From: FACHB-T130 sp042747725
Lineage (GTDB): Bacteria > Cyanobacteriota > Cyanobacteriia > Cyanobacteriales > FACHB-T130
Assembly (NCBI RefSeq): GCF_042747725.1
Contig: NZ_JBHZGO010000101.1
Coordinates: forward strand, 62,001-126,000
Direction of reading: 5' to 3'
Length of the DNA stretch: 64,000 bases
The notes under the pieces: model-generated
The model's input: the letters and a program-made list of their open reading frames with translations, nothing else
Told to the model about the DNA's origin: nothing
Database searches by the model: none
Shown here: piece after piece, positions 25,957 to 35,348 of the stretch
Layout: every line of letters begins with the position of its first letter
Position numbering within the stretch: the first letter of the stretch is position 1
Program-made: the position numbers and the translations under genes

Positions 25957-28900
25957 CTAAAATGCCTCCTCGAAAGACTCAATCCCGTCCCATCTTTCAT
26001 CTGTTTCCCGTTTTTGTAATCTCTGACAACGTTTAACATAGAGGCTAGCCGCTTTATCCTGATTATTTTGCTCTAAGACGTTCTTGAAAATTTGCTCCGC
26101 AGAGGCATACTTTTTACTGTAATAGAGATGGATTCCCCATTCAAAGGAGCTTCTGGTTTTGCTTTTTAGTTCTAAATTCTCTAAGCTAACACCATCGAAA
26201 ACTTCAAAAATAGGCGATAAATCTTTACGACCTTTAATATGGACTTTATCCAAAAACCTATAATTATATTGGGTGGGATCTTCTAAACCCAGCAAAGTCT
26301 TTTCACTAATAATAATAGAAGCTCCGTAGACTTTGGTCAAATCTTCCAGGCGAGACGCCAGATTCACAGCATCTGAAATCACTGTCCCTTCCATACGCTG
26401 TTCATCTCCAATCGTGCCCAGCATCAAACTGCCGCTATGGACGCCAATGCCGATAGCAATAGGCGGTAAATTGTTTTTTTGGCGTTCCACATTATACTGC
26501 AAGACTTGTTTTTGCATTTCAATCGCTGCCCGCAAAGCATCTTCAGCGCTTTCCGGAAAAAGCGCCATCACCGCATCTCCGATATATTTATCTATAAAGC
26601 CATTATTATTCCGGATAACTGGACTCACCCGACTCAAGTAAGAATTAATAAAATTAAAGTTCTCTTTGGGTGACATCGCCTCTGAAAGGCTAGTAAAGTC
26701 ACGAATGTCAGAAAAGAGAATTGTCATTTCTTTCTGTACTTGGTCGCCCAGCTTTACATTAACAATACTTTCTTCTCCCAGTAAACTAATAAATTGCCGA
26801 GGCACAAACCTACCATAAGCAATATTTATTTTGGAAAGCTCAAGATGAGTCTTTATTCGCGCTATCAGTTCGTGTTTTGAAATAGGTTTAGTTAGATAAT
26901 CATTGGCTCCAGAACCAAAAGTTTCTAATAAATTAGCAACGCTATGCGCTTCTGTCACAATCACAATCGGTAATTCATTCGCGGGGAAAGTTTGGCGAAT
27001 TATTTTGCAAACTTCATAGCCTGACATCTTTGGCATCATTACATCAAGTAAGATTAAGTCAGGCTTTAAACCTTGCTCAATGGCTTCTAAAGCAGCTATA
27101 CCATCCCTTGCTTGAAAAACGGTATAATTTTCCAAATAGAGATAATTGTTAAGAATCTGAAGATTAACCGGATCGTCATCTACAATTAAAATTTTAAAGT
27201 TTCCCTCTTGGGGTGCAGGTTGTAGGTAATTTTGTAACCTTTCAACCTGGAAGTTTTCAATCTTAAACTCCTTCAAACTGACCTCTTGGAAAGGAGTTTG
27301 TTGTACAACTTCTAACTTTTCTGACAGCGGTAGCGTAAAAGTAAACCGCGAACCTTTTCCTAGGGTGGACTCTACGCGAATTTTGCCGCCATGCAACTCC
27401 ACCAGTTGTTTGGTAACTGCAAGCCGGATGCCCGTTCCCACGTAAGGTCTAATAATAGATTCTTCGGTAAGTTCAAAAGCATCAAAAATGGTGTCCAGTT
27501 TACTGATTGGAATACCGCTGCCGGTATCTGCAACCGTAATTTCCATGTAATTATCCACAACCAATGACAACACTTCTACACCACCTAGATCAGTAAATTT
27601 AATCGCATTACTAACTAGATTATGCAAAATTTGTTGAACTCGATTTTCATCGGCATATACCAGTGGGGCTGTAGGATCAATTTGATTAATCAAATGCAAA
27701 AATTTGATATCTGCGAAAGGTTTAGAAAGAGTTAAAACAACATCAATAACTTCTCGCATTCCCACTGGCTTGAGTTTTAATTCCAGCGTTTTATGTTTAA
27801 GTTTTTCTAAGTCAACAATATCGTTAACCATATTTGCTAGCCGCTGACCGCTTTGAACAATCATTAACAAATTTTGCTCTTGGATTTCCGATAGTTGTCC
27901 AGCCGCTCCCTCTAAAAGAGAGTCGGCAATGCCGATTATTCCATTTAAAGGGGTTCGTAGTTCTTGGGAAGTATTGGCTAAAAATTCATCCTTTAGTTGG
28001 TTTATTTGCAATAAATCTTTATTTTTAGATTCCAGATTTTGGGCATAATCCCGTATCTCAGTTACCATCGAATTAAAGGCATCTGCCAGTAGTCCCAGCT
28101 CATCTTTGCTTTTAACATCTATAAAGATGTCAAAGTTGCGATCGCATACTTTCTGAGCACCTTCTAGTAACTGTTCAATCGGGTATCCCAACCAACGCGC
28201 CAGCAAAAATGCGACTAGCAGTGACAGAACTAAACTAATACTGATAATACTAATGCAAATATACCGTAATTTCTGGACTTGATTGATTTCGTTGGTACCG
28301 TCGTACTCCAAAACTAAAACAGCGATTACTTGCTCTTGCTCATCTTTGATGGGAATTGCTGCTTTCAGAAAAGTCCCAACTTTATCAGTGTAAAATTTTT
28401 TCCCTGCTTGTGCTTCCCCTTCAAAAGCTTGTTGCAGTTCTTTTTGATCAGTTGCGTATATATTACCAATAGAGTTTTCTTTCTGAGCTAGTGTGTTTTC
28501 GTAATCGGTATGAGCTAGAAATTTTACAATTTGATATTCAGGTGATTCTGGTATGCTAACGATAAGATAGGTTGAGCGAATGAGCGGAATATCGACTGTG
28601 GCTTCCGGTTCCTGTCTCAAAAATCTCACTGGAAATACTTTTCTCCGGCTGCTATTTCTGATTTTTATCAAAATTTTCACAAGGTCTTGATAATCCTGGG
28701 ATTTTATATATTCTTGGGCAATTTTAGGCAGCAAGGAAGCAGTGATTTCTCCAGGTTCTAGCGTCCTTATTTTTTCGCTGACAGGCAGAGAATTTTTTTC
28801 AAGAGACTGGCGAAGCCGCTGAATTCTTTCTTTTTCGTCTTGCTCTAATAAAGATGCTCCTTGACGACCTACATCTTTAAGCCGTTCTGACATCTGGTTC

Positions 28901-29010
28901 AAAACAATTTGGTTTGTTTTTGAGTAGAAAAAATAAACGCTAGTGCTAGTGACTCCAACTGAAAGAAGCGAGATAGCCAGTCCTATTTTCACCGCGAAGG
29001 GAAATTTCAT
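25957..29010 (-). CDS. CyaC-like hybrid sensor kinase / adenylate cyclase
   Basis: A 1017-aa membrane protein. Order: membrane span (about 9-27), periplasmic sensor region, second span (about 250-272), HAMP, HisKA-like helix pair, HATPase domain (450-565), receiver domain (about 603-725, Asp in LILLDVMMP) and class III cyclase domain (about 755-950) with FSDIRDFTSLSE, KYIGDAVMALF and DAVNLASRLEDL. A short tetratricopeptide-like tail follows. It should make cAMP in response to an external signal. The kinase phospho-acceptor position reads TSQELRTP: glutamine replaces the usual histidine at about residue 349, and the G2 box is GTGIRLAV. Kinase self-phosphorylation at that site is therefore not possible. 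Confidence 0.9.
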   Translation of the reverse strand: MKFPFAVKIGLAISLLSVGVTSTSVYFFYSKTNQIVLNQMSERLKDVGRQGASLLEQDEKERIQRLRQSLEKNSLPVSEKIRTLEPGEITASLLPKIAQEYIKSQDYQDLVKILIKIRNSSRRKVFPVRFLRQEPEATVDIPLIRSTYLIVSIPESPEYQIVKFLAHTDYENTLAQKENSIGNIYATDQKELQQAFEGEAQAGKKFYTDKVGTFLKAAIPIKDEQEQVIAVLVLEYDGTNEINQVQKLRYICISIISISLVLSLLVAFLLARWLGYPIEQLLEGAQKVCDRNFDIFIDVKSKDELGLLADAFNSMVTEIRDYAQNLESKNKDLLQINQLKDEFLANTSQELRTPLNGIIGIADSLLEGAAGQLSEIQEQNLLMIVQSGQRLANMVNDIVDLEKLKHKTLELKLKPVGMREVIDVVLTLSKPFADIKFLHLINQIDPTAPLVYADENRVQQILHNLVSNAIKFTDLGGVEVLSLVVDNYMEITVADTGSGIPISKLDTIFDAFELTEESIIRPYVGTGIRLAVTKQLVELHGGKIRVESTLGKGSRFTFTLPLSEKLEVVQQTPFQEVSLKEFKIENFQVERLQNYLQPAPQEGNFKILIVDDDPVNLQILNNYLYLENYTVFQARDGIAALEAIEQGLKPDLILLDVMMPKMSGYEVCKIIRQTFPANELPIVIVTEAHSVANLLETFGSGANDYLTKPISKHELIARIKTHLELSKINIAYGRFVPRQFISLLGEESIVNVKLGDQVQKEMTILFSDIRDFTSLSEAMSPKENFNFINSYLSRVSPVIRNNNGFIDKYIGDAVMALFPESAEDALRAAIEMQKQVLQYNVERQKNNLPPIAIGIGVHSGSLMLGTIGDEQRMEGTVISDAVNLASRLEDLTKVYGASIIISEKTLLGLEDPTQYNYRFLDKVHIKGRKDLSPIFEVFDGVSLENLELKSKTRSSFEWGIHLYYSKKYASAEQIFKNVLEQNNQDKAASLYVKRCQRLQKRETDERWDGIESFEEAF

Positions 29011-29786
29011 ATTCGGGATTCTAGAAAAGTTATATTTCTGTGATATTTCTAATCATTTTTCTGAATCACCCATTACCTTAGTAAATATACTTAATCGGCT
29101 TAAGGTTATACTAAAAATTTTAAGTGTAATCAACCTAACCGACATACATCAGTTTGTTAATTCTTGCAACCTAATTTCTGGGTAGGGGAAACAGGCTGAG
29201 CATTCCGCTCACTTTTTTGACTGGGAGGAGACAAAGCGAACCTTTACCATACCGACGCCTTTATTGTGGTTGATTTTGTCTTTATTGTGGTTGATTTCTA
29301 GGTTGAAAAGATATTTTTCGAGAATTGGGGGTGAAAGAGACTGGGAAGCATAAATTTGGGATTTACAACTCTTTATTAAGCTGCTGAGCAGAAAAAACAT
29401 TTACCCTTGAAACCCGTTAATTTCTGCAAAAATGGGTTGCTAGCCCGAAGGTTTTACCCCAAATGTCGCCGGGAACCCGCCTAGTTACTCATGAACTTGT
29501 CCTTACAATTGACAAAACTCCTGAACCCTTGAAAAATCGTAGGTTGGGTAACGCGATCGCGTTACCCAACAAACTGCACCAGTGCTGAGTAACGTTGCCT
29601 CAAAGGGAGCCTACACATCCGAGATTTGGATAGTCTTTCAGCTACAATCCTCTGCCACAGCTAAGTCGATAAAAATCTGGTAGGGTTTTAAAACGGTATA
29701 ACAAGAGCCAAGTTGAGTCAAAACGACGCGATACGTTAGGACTCACGCTACAAGAACGCATTTTACTTCACTCATCGGGGATAAAA
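29011..29786. other. Intergenic region upstream of argF
   Basis: 776 bases between the divergent cyclase gene and argF. It contains a 17-base tandem repeat (TTTATTGTGGTTGATTT, twice, around 29261-29298) and the 28-base palindrome listed separately. A 63-codon frame on the minus strand (29209-29400) overlaps the tandem repeat and is probably not a gene. Promoters are expected at both ends but not placed. Confidence 0.5.
29543..29570. repeat. 28-bp palindrome with central HIP1 octamer
   Basis: GTTGGGTAACGCGA and its exact complement, with GCGATCGC at the centre. The GTTGGGTAACGC motif is one of the dispersed palindromes of cyanobacterial genomes. No coding role. Confidence 0.65.
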
Positions 29787-30707
29787 ATGGAAGCATTGAA
29801 AGGACGAGATTTCCTAAGTCTGGCAGACCTCAGTGCTGAGGAAATGAAAGAACTTTTGCATTTGGCAACCCAGCTGAAGACGCATCAGCTAAGTTGGCGC
29901 TGCAATAAGGTGTTAGGGCTGTTGTTTTATAAAGCGTCTACACGGACTCGCGTCAGCTTTTCAGTGGCAATGTACCAACTGGGCGGTCAGGTGATAGACC
30001 TTAATCCTAATGTTACCCAGGTGAGCCGGGGAGAACCGTTGGCGGATACAGCACGGGTGTTGGCTCGGTATCTAGACATCCTAGCGATTCGGACATTTGA
30101 GCAGCAGGATCTGCAAACTTTTGCGGACTATGCCAGGATTCCGATTATCAATGCGCTGTCGGATTTAGAGCATCCCTGTCAGGTTTTAGCTGATTTGTTA
30201 ACTGTTCAAGAATGCTTTGGAACGCCAGATGGGCTGACTTTGACTTATCTGGGAGATGGCAATAATATGGCTAACTCGCTGCTTTTGGGCGGCGCGTTGA
30301 TGGGGATGAATGTGAGAATTGCTACACCTGCGGAGTATCAACCCGATGCGGCAATTGTAGAGCAGGCGAAGAAGATTGCACAGGGGAACACTGAGGTCAC
30401 AATTACTAACGATCCCGAAGCTGCCGCCAAAGGTGCCCACGTGCTTTATACCGATGTTTGGGCAAGTATGGGGCAAGAGGAACAGGCGGATGCCAGAATT
30501 CCCATTTTTCAACCTTACCAGGTGAACGAGCAGCTGTTGAGTATTGCCGATCCTGATGCAATTGTGCTGCATTGTTTACCTGCTCATCGGGAGGAAGAAA
30601 TTACCGATGCTGTCATCGAAGGTTCTCAGTCGCGGGTTTGGGATCAGGCAGAAAACCGAATGCACGCGCAGAAAGCTTTGTTGGTCAGTCTTTTGGGAGC
30701 AGATTGA
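29787..30707 (+). CDS. argF: Ornithine carbamoyltransferase
   Basis: A 306-aa cytoplasmic enzyme that makes citrulline from ornithine and carbamoyl phosphate in arginine synthesis. The carbamoyl-phosphate motif ASTRTRVSF, the HPCQ motif in EHPCQVLADLLT, the ornithine-binding block DVWASMGQE and the C-terminal HCLPAHR are all intact. Length is normal. It is followed by lexA on the same strand after about 137 bases, with a LexA box in between, so lexA has its own promoter. Confidence 0.96.
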   Translation: MEALKGRDFLSLADLSAEEMKELLHLATQLKTHQLSWRCNKVLGLLFYKASTRTRVSFSVAMYQLGGQVIDLNPNVTQVSRGEPLADTARVLARYLDILAIRTFEQQDLQTFADYARIPIINALSDLEHPCQVLADLLTVQECFGTPDGLTLTYLGDGNNMANSLLLGGALMGMNVRIATPAEYQPDAAIVEQAKKIAQGNTEVTITNDPEAAAKGAHVLYTDVWASMGQEEQADARIPIFQPYQVNEQLLSIADPDAIVLHCLPAHREEEITDAVIEGSQSRVWDQAENRMHAQKALLVSLLGAD

Positions 30708-30797
30708 TAATTTGTTAATCGCTAATCGCGAATGGCTAATAGCTAATTGTTTAAAAACCATGATTCTATTAACCACTGGACAGACGTAGATTTTAGT

Positions 30798-30811
30798 AGT
30801 ACGAATGTTCT
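30798..30811 (+). promoter_or_regulatory. LexA operator upstream of lexA
   Basis: AGTACGAATGTTCT fits the cyanobacterial LexA box RGTACNNNDGTWCB at every position. It lies 34 bases before the lexA start codon, so it would support self-repression. The half-sites are not fully symmetric (AGTAC against GTTCT). Confidence 0.7.
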
Positions 30812-30844
30812 ATAGGACGTAGATTAGTATCCCCCTATTGTTTT

Positions 30845-31480
30845 ATGGAACCCCTAACTGATGCTCAACAGCAACTTTATAATTGGCTGGTGGAATATAT
30901 CGGTCAATATCAACACGCGCCTTCAATTCGGCAGATGATGTGGGCAATGGAACTGAAGTCGCCAGCGCCGGTTCAGAGTCGCCTGGAACACTTGCGTGCG
31001 AAAGGCTATATTGACTGGACGGAAGGAAAAGCCCGCACGATTAGAATTGTGCGCTCTGGTGCGGGTGGAGTGCCGGTTTTAGGAGCGATCGCTGCCGGTG
31101 GTCTTGTCGAACCTTTCACCGATACTCTCGAACAGTTGGATTTGTCTTCCCTGTTTCGTCAGCCAGATTATTATGCCCTTCGGGTGGTAGGAGACAGCAT
31201 GATTGAAGACCAAATTGCCGAAGGCGATATGGTGATCATGCGACCCGTACCCGAACCGGATCGGGTGAAAAATGGCACGATTGTGGCAGCACGAGTCGAA
31301 GGACACGGGACAACTTTGAAACGCTATCACCGTCAGGGAGAGCAAATTACGCTCAAACCCGCGAATGCCAAATACGACCCCATTAAGGTAAAGGCTAACC
31401 AAGTGGAGGTGCAAGGTGTCTTGGTAGGCGTCTGGCGCGGCTATGATGCTGCCATAAAATCGGTATCTCGAAGGCGATAG
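30845..31480 (+). CDS. lexA: LexA repressor
   Basis: A 211-aa repressor. The N-terminal winged-helix domain reads LTDAQQQLYNWLVEYIGQY...APSIRQMM. The cleavage site is the Ala-Gly bond in GAIAAGGLVEPF; the catalytic serine is in VVGDSMIEDQ and the lysine in GTTLKRYHRQ, so self-cleavage should work. It controls repair genes in many bacteria; in some cyanobacteria it instead affects carbon or redox genes. A LexA box lies 34 bases upstream. Confidence 0.95.
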   Translation: MEPLTDAQQQLYNWLVEYIGQYQHAPSIRQMMWAMELKSPAPVQSRLEHLRAKGYIDWTEGKARTIRIVRSGAGGVPVLGAIAAGGLVEPFTDTLEQLDLSSLFRQPDYYALRVVGDSMIEDQIAEGDMVIMRPVPEPDRVKNGTIVAARVEGHGTTLKRYHRQGEQITLKPANAKYDPIKVKANQVEVQGVLVGVWRGYDAAIKSVSRRR

Positions 31481-31588
31481 CACTGTTCGCGTTACCATGC
31501 CGCTAAGTCTCCGGGAAAAGGTTTCTCTCTATGGGATGATGTCTCAAGTCACAGGAGTTATCTGAGCTAGGGAGCAGCCTTTTTAGTC

Positions 31589-32887
31589 GTGAAAGCAACT
31601 CAACCCTTCTTGCAAGTTTTCCAGAGTCGCAAGCTGGCGTCTCTGCTGTTATTAGGTTTTTCGTCAGGTTTGCCCCTTTATCTAACTAGCAGAACTCTGC
31701 AAGCTTGGATGCAAGACGAAAAAGTGGATTTGGCATCAATTGGGTTGTTCAGCTTAGTTGGCTTGCCTTATTCGCTCAAATTTCTCTGGTCGCCGTTGCT
31801 CGATCGATTTGTACCGCCTTTTTTAGGACGGCGGCGGGGTTGGCTAGTTTTAACTCAAGTAGGGCTGTTGTTCGCGATCGCGGCAATGGCCCTCCAGCAG
31901 CCACGAAACGCCCTGCAATTTCTCGCCATCAATGCCTTAATCGTTGCTTTTTTGAGCGCGACTCAGGACATTGCCGGTGATGCCTACCGTACCGATGTGC
32001 TAGAAGTACGGGAATTAGGTATAGGTGCATCAACTTGGGTTTTAGGCTATCGAATTGCCATTCTGGTGACGAGTGCCGTAGCGCTGATTTTGGCAGATCG
32101 AATCCCTTGGTCAGGGGTGTATCTACTGATGGCAGCTTTAATGGGAGTCGGGCTAATTACCTCTTTCTGGGCACCTGAACCGAAAGGAAATAGCGATCGC
32201 CCACCAACCTCTTTGACTGATGCCGTATATCTACCTTTTGAAGAATTTTTTCGGCGACTAGGACTTGGTGCAGGTAGCCTCACTCTGCTGTTTGTCTTGC
32301 TCTACAAAGTGGGTGATGCCTTAGTCGGAAATATGGCAACCCCATTTTTGCTAGCGATAGAATTTACCAAAACTGATATTGGGGCAATCCAGGGCGGCAT
32401 GGGCTTCTTAGCCACAACCGTTGGTGTAATCGGTGGCGGACTCATCGTGACTCGGATTGGCATCAATCGCTCCCTTTGGCTCTTTGGTGCCCTGCAAGCA
32501 TTCAGCAATCTCGGCTATTTTGCCCTAGCAACCGCAGGCAAAAATTACTCTTTTTTAGTGCTGGCAATTAATCTCGAAAATTTATGTGCCGGATTGGTAA
32601 CAGCCGCCTTTGTTGCCTATTTAATGAGTCTTTGTAATCAACGCTTTTCCGCCACTCAGTTTGCTTTACTCTCCAGTTTGATGGCAGTATGCAGTATCAT
32701 TCTTGCTGCTCCTGCCGGACACTTAGCAAAGGCGACAGGTTGGCCTGGGTTCTTTCTAATTTCTTTAATTGCAGCTTTACCTGGATTATTGCTGTTGCCC
32801 TTTGTTGCTCCCTGGAATCCGCGCTTTGTGCCAGAAATACCTAGAGAGGCACTAGATGATGAAGACGATGACTCTCAACAGTTGTAG
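31589..32887 (+). CDS. AmpG-like MFS transporter
   Basis: A 432-aa major-facilitator protein with about twelve hydrophobic segments. The start KLASLLLLGFSSGLPLYLTS, the LPYSLKFLWSPLLDR loop, GRRRGWLV and the SATQDIAGDAYRTD block are typical of AmpG permeases, which import muropeptides (GlcNAc-anhydroMurNAc) in Gram-negative bacteria. It starts at a GTG. Whether it recycles muropeptides or exports something else in cyanobacteria is unknown. It lies 108 bases after lexA. Confidence 0.88.
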   Translation: MKATQPFLQVFQSRKLASLLLLGFSSGLPLYLTSRTLQAWMQDEKVDLASIGLFSLVGLPYSLKFLWSPLLDRFVPPFLGRRRGWLVLTQVGLLFAIAAMALQQPRNALQFLAINALIVAFLSATQDIAGDAYRTDVLEVRELGIGASTWVLGYRIAILVTSAVALILADRIPWSGVYLLMAALMGVGLITSFWAPEPKGNSDRPPTSLTDAVYLPFEEFFRRLGLGAGSLTLLFVLLYKVGDALVGNMATPFLLAIEFTKTDIGAIQGGMGFLATTVGVIGGGLIVTRIGINRSLWLFGALQAFSNLGYFALATAGKNYSFLVLAINLENLCAGLVTAAFVAYLMSLCNQRFSATQFALLSSLMAVCSIILAAPAGHLAKATGWPGFFLISLIAALPGLLLLPFVAPWNPRFVPEIPREALDDEDDDSQQL

Positions 32888-32944
32888 GATAGAAACAGAA
32901 AGCTTAACAAATCTTAAGCACAATTCTTAGAAAAGTCTTTTGCT

Positions 32945-33169
32945 ATGACTATCCTTCGTCAGTACATTGCTCCATTGATTGCGGTGTTGATCTTTTTTGT
33001 GGCGCTGGTGGCAGTTAGCGCCCGCATCTTTTTACCATCTGATATGGCAGCACCCGCACCTATTGAGGAAGTCGATTCCCCAGGGGAACGCGCTCAGGCA
33101 CCGGCATCTGATTTTAGCTTGGGAATGATGGATTTAGGATTCATCTCTAATCTAAAATCGATAGTCTAA
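32945..33169 (+). CDS. Small single-span membrane protein of unknown function
   Basis: A 74-aa protein with one N-terminal membrane segment (YIAPLIAVLIFFVALVAVSA) followed by a Pro/Ala-rich acidic tail. No family recognised. It lies between the AmpG-like gene and the acetyltransferase gene, which starts one base after its stop, so it is probably translated in the same operon. Confidence 0.6.
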   Translation: MTILRQYIAPLIAVLIFFVALVAVSARIFLPSDMAAPAPIEEVDSPGERAQAPASDFSLGMMDLGFISNLKSIV

Positions 33170-33170
33170 A

Positions 33171-33713
33171 ATGCCCTGTCTGTTATTGCCTGGTTATCAG
33201 CTGCGCGAAGGATCGAGTCTGAATCGAGCAAGTCTCGTGAAATTCATGCAGCTGACTTACCAAGAGCTTTTTCCAGAACAAAAAGATTTTTCTCATCTAG
33301 CGGAAACGGTTGAGCAATACTTTTCTAAAAAAACACCTCTGTGGTGGGTTGAACTAAAGGAGGAAGGAGGAATAAAAAAGGAGGAAACAGATTCTTCGAT
33401 TCCTGGCTCATCCGTTCATCATCCTTCCCAAGTGGCTTGTCTTTGGCTGGGGAATGCCGTGGATCAGGTAACAGGCGATCGCCATGCCCACATTTTTTTG
33501 CTCTATGTCTTGCCAAAACACCGTCGGCGTGGTATAGGAAAAGCTTTGGTCAATCATGCCGAAGACTGGGCGCGGGCAAGAGGCGATCGCCAAATGGGTC
33601 TGCAAGTCTTTCAAACCAATCAACCCGCTTTGAATCTTTACCGCCGCCTCGGCTACCAAACCCAGTCTTTGTGGATGCTGAAACCGCTGTTTCCTGAGAC
33701 ACCGCAGCCATAA
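33171..33713 (+). CDS. GNAT family N-acetyltransferase
   Basis: A 180-aa acetyltransferase that would transfer acetyl from acetyl-CoA. The acetyl-CoA site is LYVLPKHRRRGIGKALVNHAE (R-x-x-G-x-G/A) and the C-terminal block is QPALNLYRRLGYQTQS. A Lys/Glu-rich insertion (EEGGIKKEETDSS) sits before the third strand; it may come from a repeat. Starts 1 base after the preceding small membrane protein. The acceptor is unknown; RimI-like modification is possible. Confidence 0.85.
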   Translation: MPCLLLPGYQLREGSSLNRASLVKFMQLTYQELFPEQKDFSHLAETVEQYFSKKTPLWWVELKEEGGIKKEETDSSIPGSSVHHPSQVACLWLGNAVDQVTGDRHAHIFLLYVLPKHRRRGIGKALVNHAEDWARARGDRQMGLQVFQTNQPALNLYRRLGYQTQSLWMLKPLFPETPQP

Positions 33714-33728
33714 GGAAGACCAACAAAG

Positions 33729-35189
33729 CTATTTTCTTTTGGGCCGTCCAAAGCCTTTTGCCTGTTTCTTACCTTTGCCCTTAGAAGCTTTTTCAGGCAC
33801 ACCAGGAACGCTTTCCGTCTCTGGCAATTCCTGAGCTTCAGATGTTAAAGAAGGGTTTATTTGCGTCTGCGGCTCGGCATTTTCCTCAACAACATCAGCG
33901 GCAACAAACTGTTTCCCACAGTCTTTACAAACATATCTTTGCTTGTTTTTATAGTGCCCATTTTTCCGAACCTCAGTAGCGCTGCATTTGGGACAGATAA
34001 TCTGAGGCGTCTCCATTTCTGGGGCTTCTGAGGCGGTTGCGGGTGCTGATTCTACAGCAGGTTCGTTCTGGTCGTCTGCTTCTGGCTGCTGGTTGAAAAC
34101 AGCTACCACTGCCTCAAACGCCGATGCTGCTCTATCTAATAGAGTAGGCTGAGGGGCGTCTCGTTCATCGTTGGGAGCGATCGCCTCCTCCGGCGACTCA
34201 CCAGCAGCCATCTCCTCATCTGGTTGAGCTGACACTGGAGCTTCGGCGGTTGGTGTTTCGGTTTCGACTTCCGATTCCCTGGGGATATCTTCGACTGGAA
34301 CGGGTGTAGCCGCTGATGTTTCGGCTTCGGCTTCTGGAGGTGCTGGTTTTAGAGCAGGCTCTTTTTGGTCGGCATCTGGTTTGTCGAAAACAGAAACCAC
34401 TGCCTGAAGCGCCGCCGCCGCCCTGTCTAATAGAGTCGGTTGTTGGGGATCTTTTAGTTCCTCTTTGGGAGCGATCGCCTCCTCTGGCAACCCAGCCTCA
34501 GCAGCAGTCGTCTCCTCAGGTTGAGCTGACACTTCCGGTGCCGCCGTTGGAGTTTCAGAGATTGCTTCAGAGATTGTTTCTGGGACGGCGCTGGGCGTCT
34601 CCTCGACTGGTTCGGGTACGGGTGCTTTAGCTTCCGTCTCTGGAACTGAACTGGGCGGTGGCTCAACTTCCGGTGCCGCTGCTGGAGTTTGGGCTTCTGC
34701 CTCTGGAACTGAACTGGGCCGTGACTCTACTTTCGGTGCTGCGACAGCTGAGGAAGCCGTAGAACTCGCGTCTACTGGCTTCTCCCAGTCAGATACTGGA
34801 GTGGTAGGCTGCCAGTTGGGGTCAGGCTGGGGAATTTTGAATGCTATAATTTCCGGCGGTTGCGATCGCGTTAGTTTGGCAGGAGCCAGTCGGCTGATGC
34901 GATCGCCGAGATTTTCCGCGATCGCATAGGTCACGGGAAGCACCGTCGCTTTCGAGACTGCCTCCCGCACCAACCCGGTAACGTGTTCGGACGGATCGGG
35001 GGCAGGTCCAGAAGCAGGTGGAGGAGCAGATGGCACTGACGGTGATAAATTGACCTGCGGCAATGGCATCACCGGCTGCTGAGATGGGTGGGTTGGTCCC
35101 AAGGCGGGAACGAATCGAATGGAACGAACCATCCGGCGATATGGCTCTAGGTGGTCTGTCACATTACTCCCCCTGTTATCAAGCATCAC
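33729..35189 (-). CDS. Pro/Ala/Glu-rich protein with transposase-type zinc ribbon
   Basis: A 486-aa protein dominated by low-complexity Pro, Ala and Glu. Two copies of a block of about 85 residues are present: one with APKEELKDPQQPTLLDRAAA and FDKPDADQ, the other with APNDERDAPQPTLLDRAAS and FNQQPEADDQ. Near the C-terminus is a four-cysteine zinc ribbon (CPKCSATEVRKNGHYKN, then CKDCGKQF), the type found at the N-terminus of IS1/IS1595 transposases. It ends in a basic tail (KGKGKKQAKGFGRPKRK). No membrane span. Function unknown; nucleic-acid binding is plausible. Confidence 0.7.
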   Translation of the reverse strand: MMLDNRGSNVTDHLEPYRRMVRSIRFVPALGPTHPSQQPVMPLPQVNLSPSVPSAPPPASGPAPDPSEHVTGLVREAVSKATVLPVTYAIAENLGDRISRLAPAKLTRSQPPEIIAFKIPQPDPNWQPTTPVSDWEKPVDASSTASSAVAAPKVESRPSSVPEAEAQTPAAAPEVEPPPSSVPETEAKAPVPEPVEETPSAVPETISEAISETPTAAPEVSAQPEETTAAEAGLPEEAIAPKEELKDPQQPTLLDRAAAALQAVVSVFDKPDADQKEPALKPAPPEAEAETSAATPVPVEDIPRESEVETETPTAEAPVSAQPDEEMAAGESPEEAIAPNDERDAPQPTLLDRAASAFEAVVAVFNQQPEADDQNEPAVESAPATASEAPEMETPQIICPKCSATEVRKNGHYKNKQRYVCKDCGKQFVAADVVEENAEPQTQINPSLTSEAQELPETESVPGVPEKASKGKGKKQAKGFGRPKRK

Positions 35190-35348
35190 AATAGAAGGCT
35201 CTTGGTGTCGTGTACTATACCAAATTCAACTTTTTGATCGGGTCTAGCAACTCATAATGTTAGTTTTCTTAACTTTCGTGCCTCTCTCAAGCAGGCATTG
35301 CCAGTAGAGACTAGAGGAATGGGAGCGGTAGTGGTACTTTATTCAAAT

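Noticed and set aside
29209..29400. A 63-codon minus-strand frame upstream of the cyclase gene
   Set aside because: It runs through the 17-bp tandem repeat, has low-complexity NHNKDKINHNKG and no similarity I recognise; probably chance.
33171..33713. A toxin-antitoxin reading for the 74-aa protein plus GNAT acetyltransferase
   Set aside because: GNAT toxins pair with ribbon-helix-helix antitoxins; the 74-aa partner is a membrane protein without such a fold.
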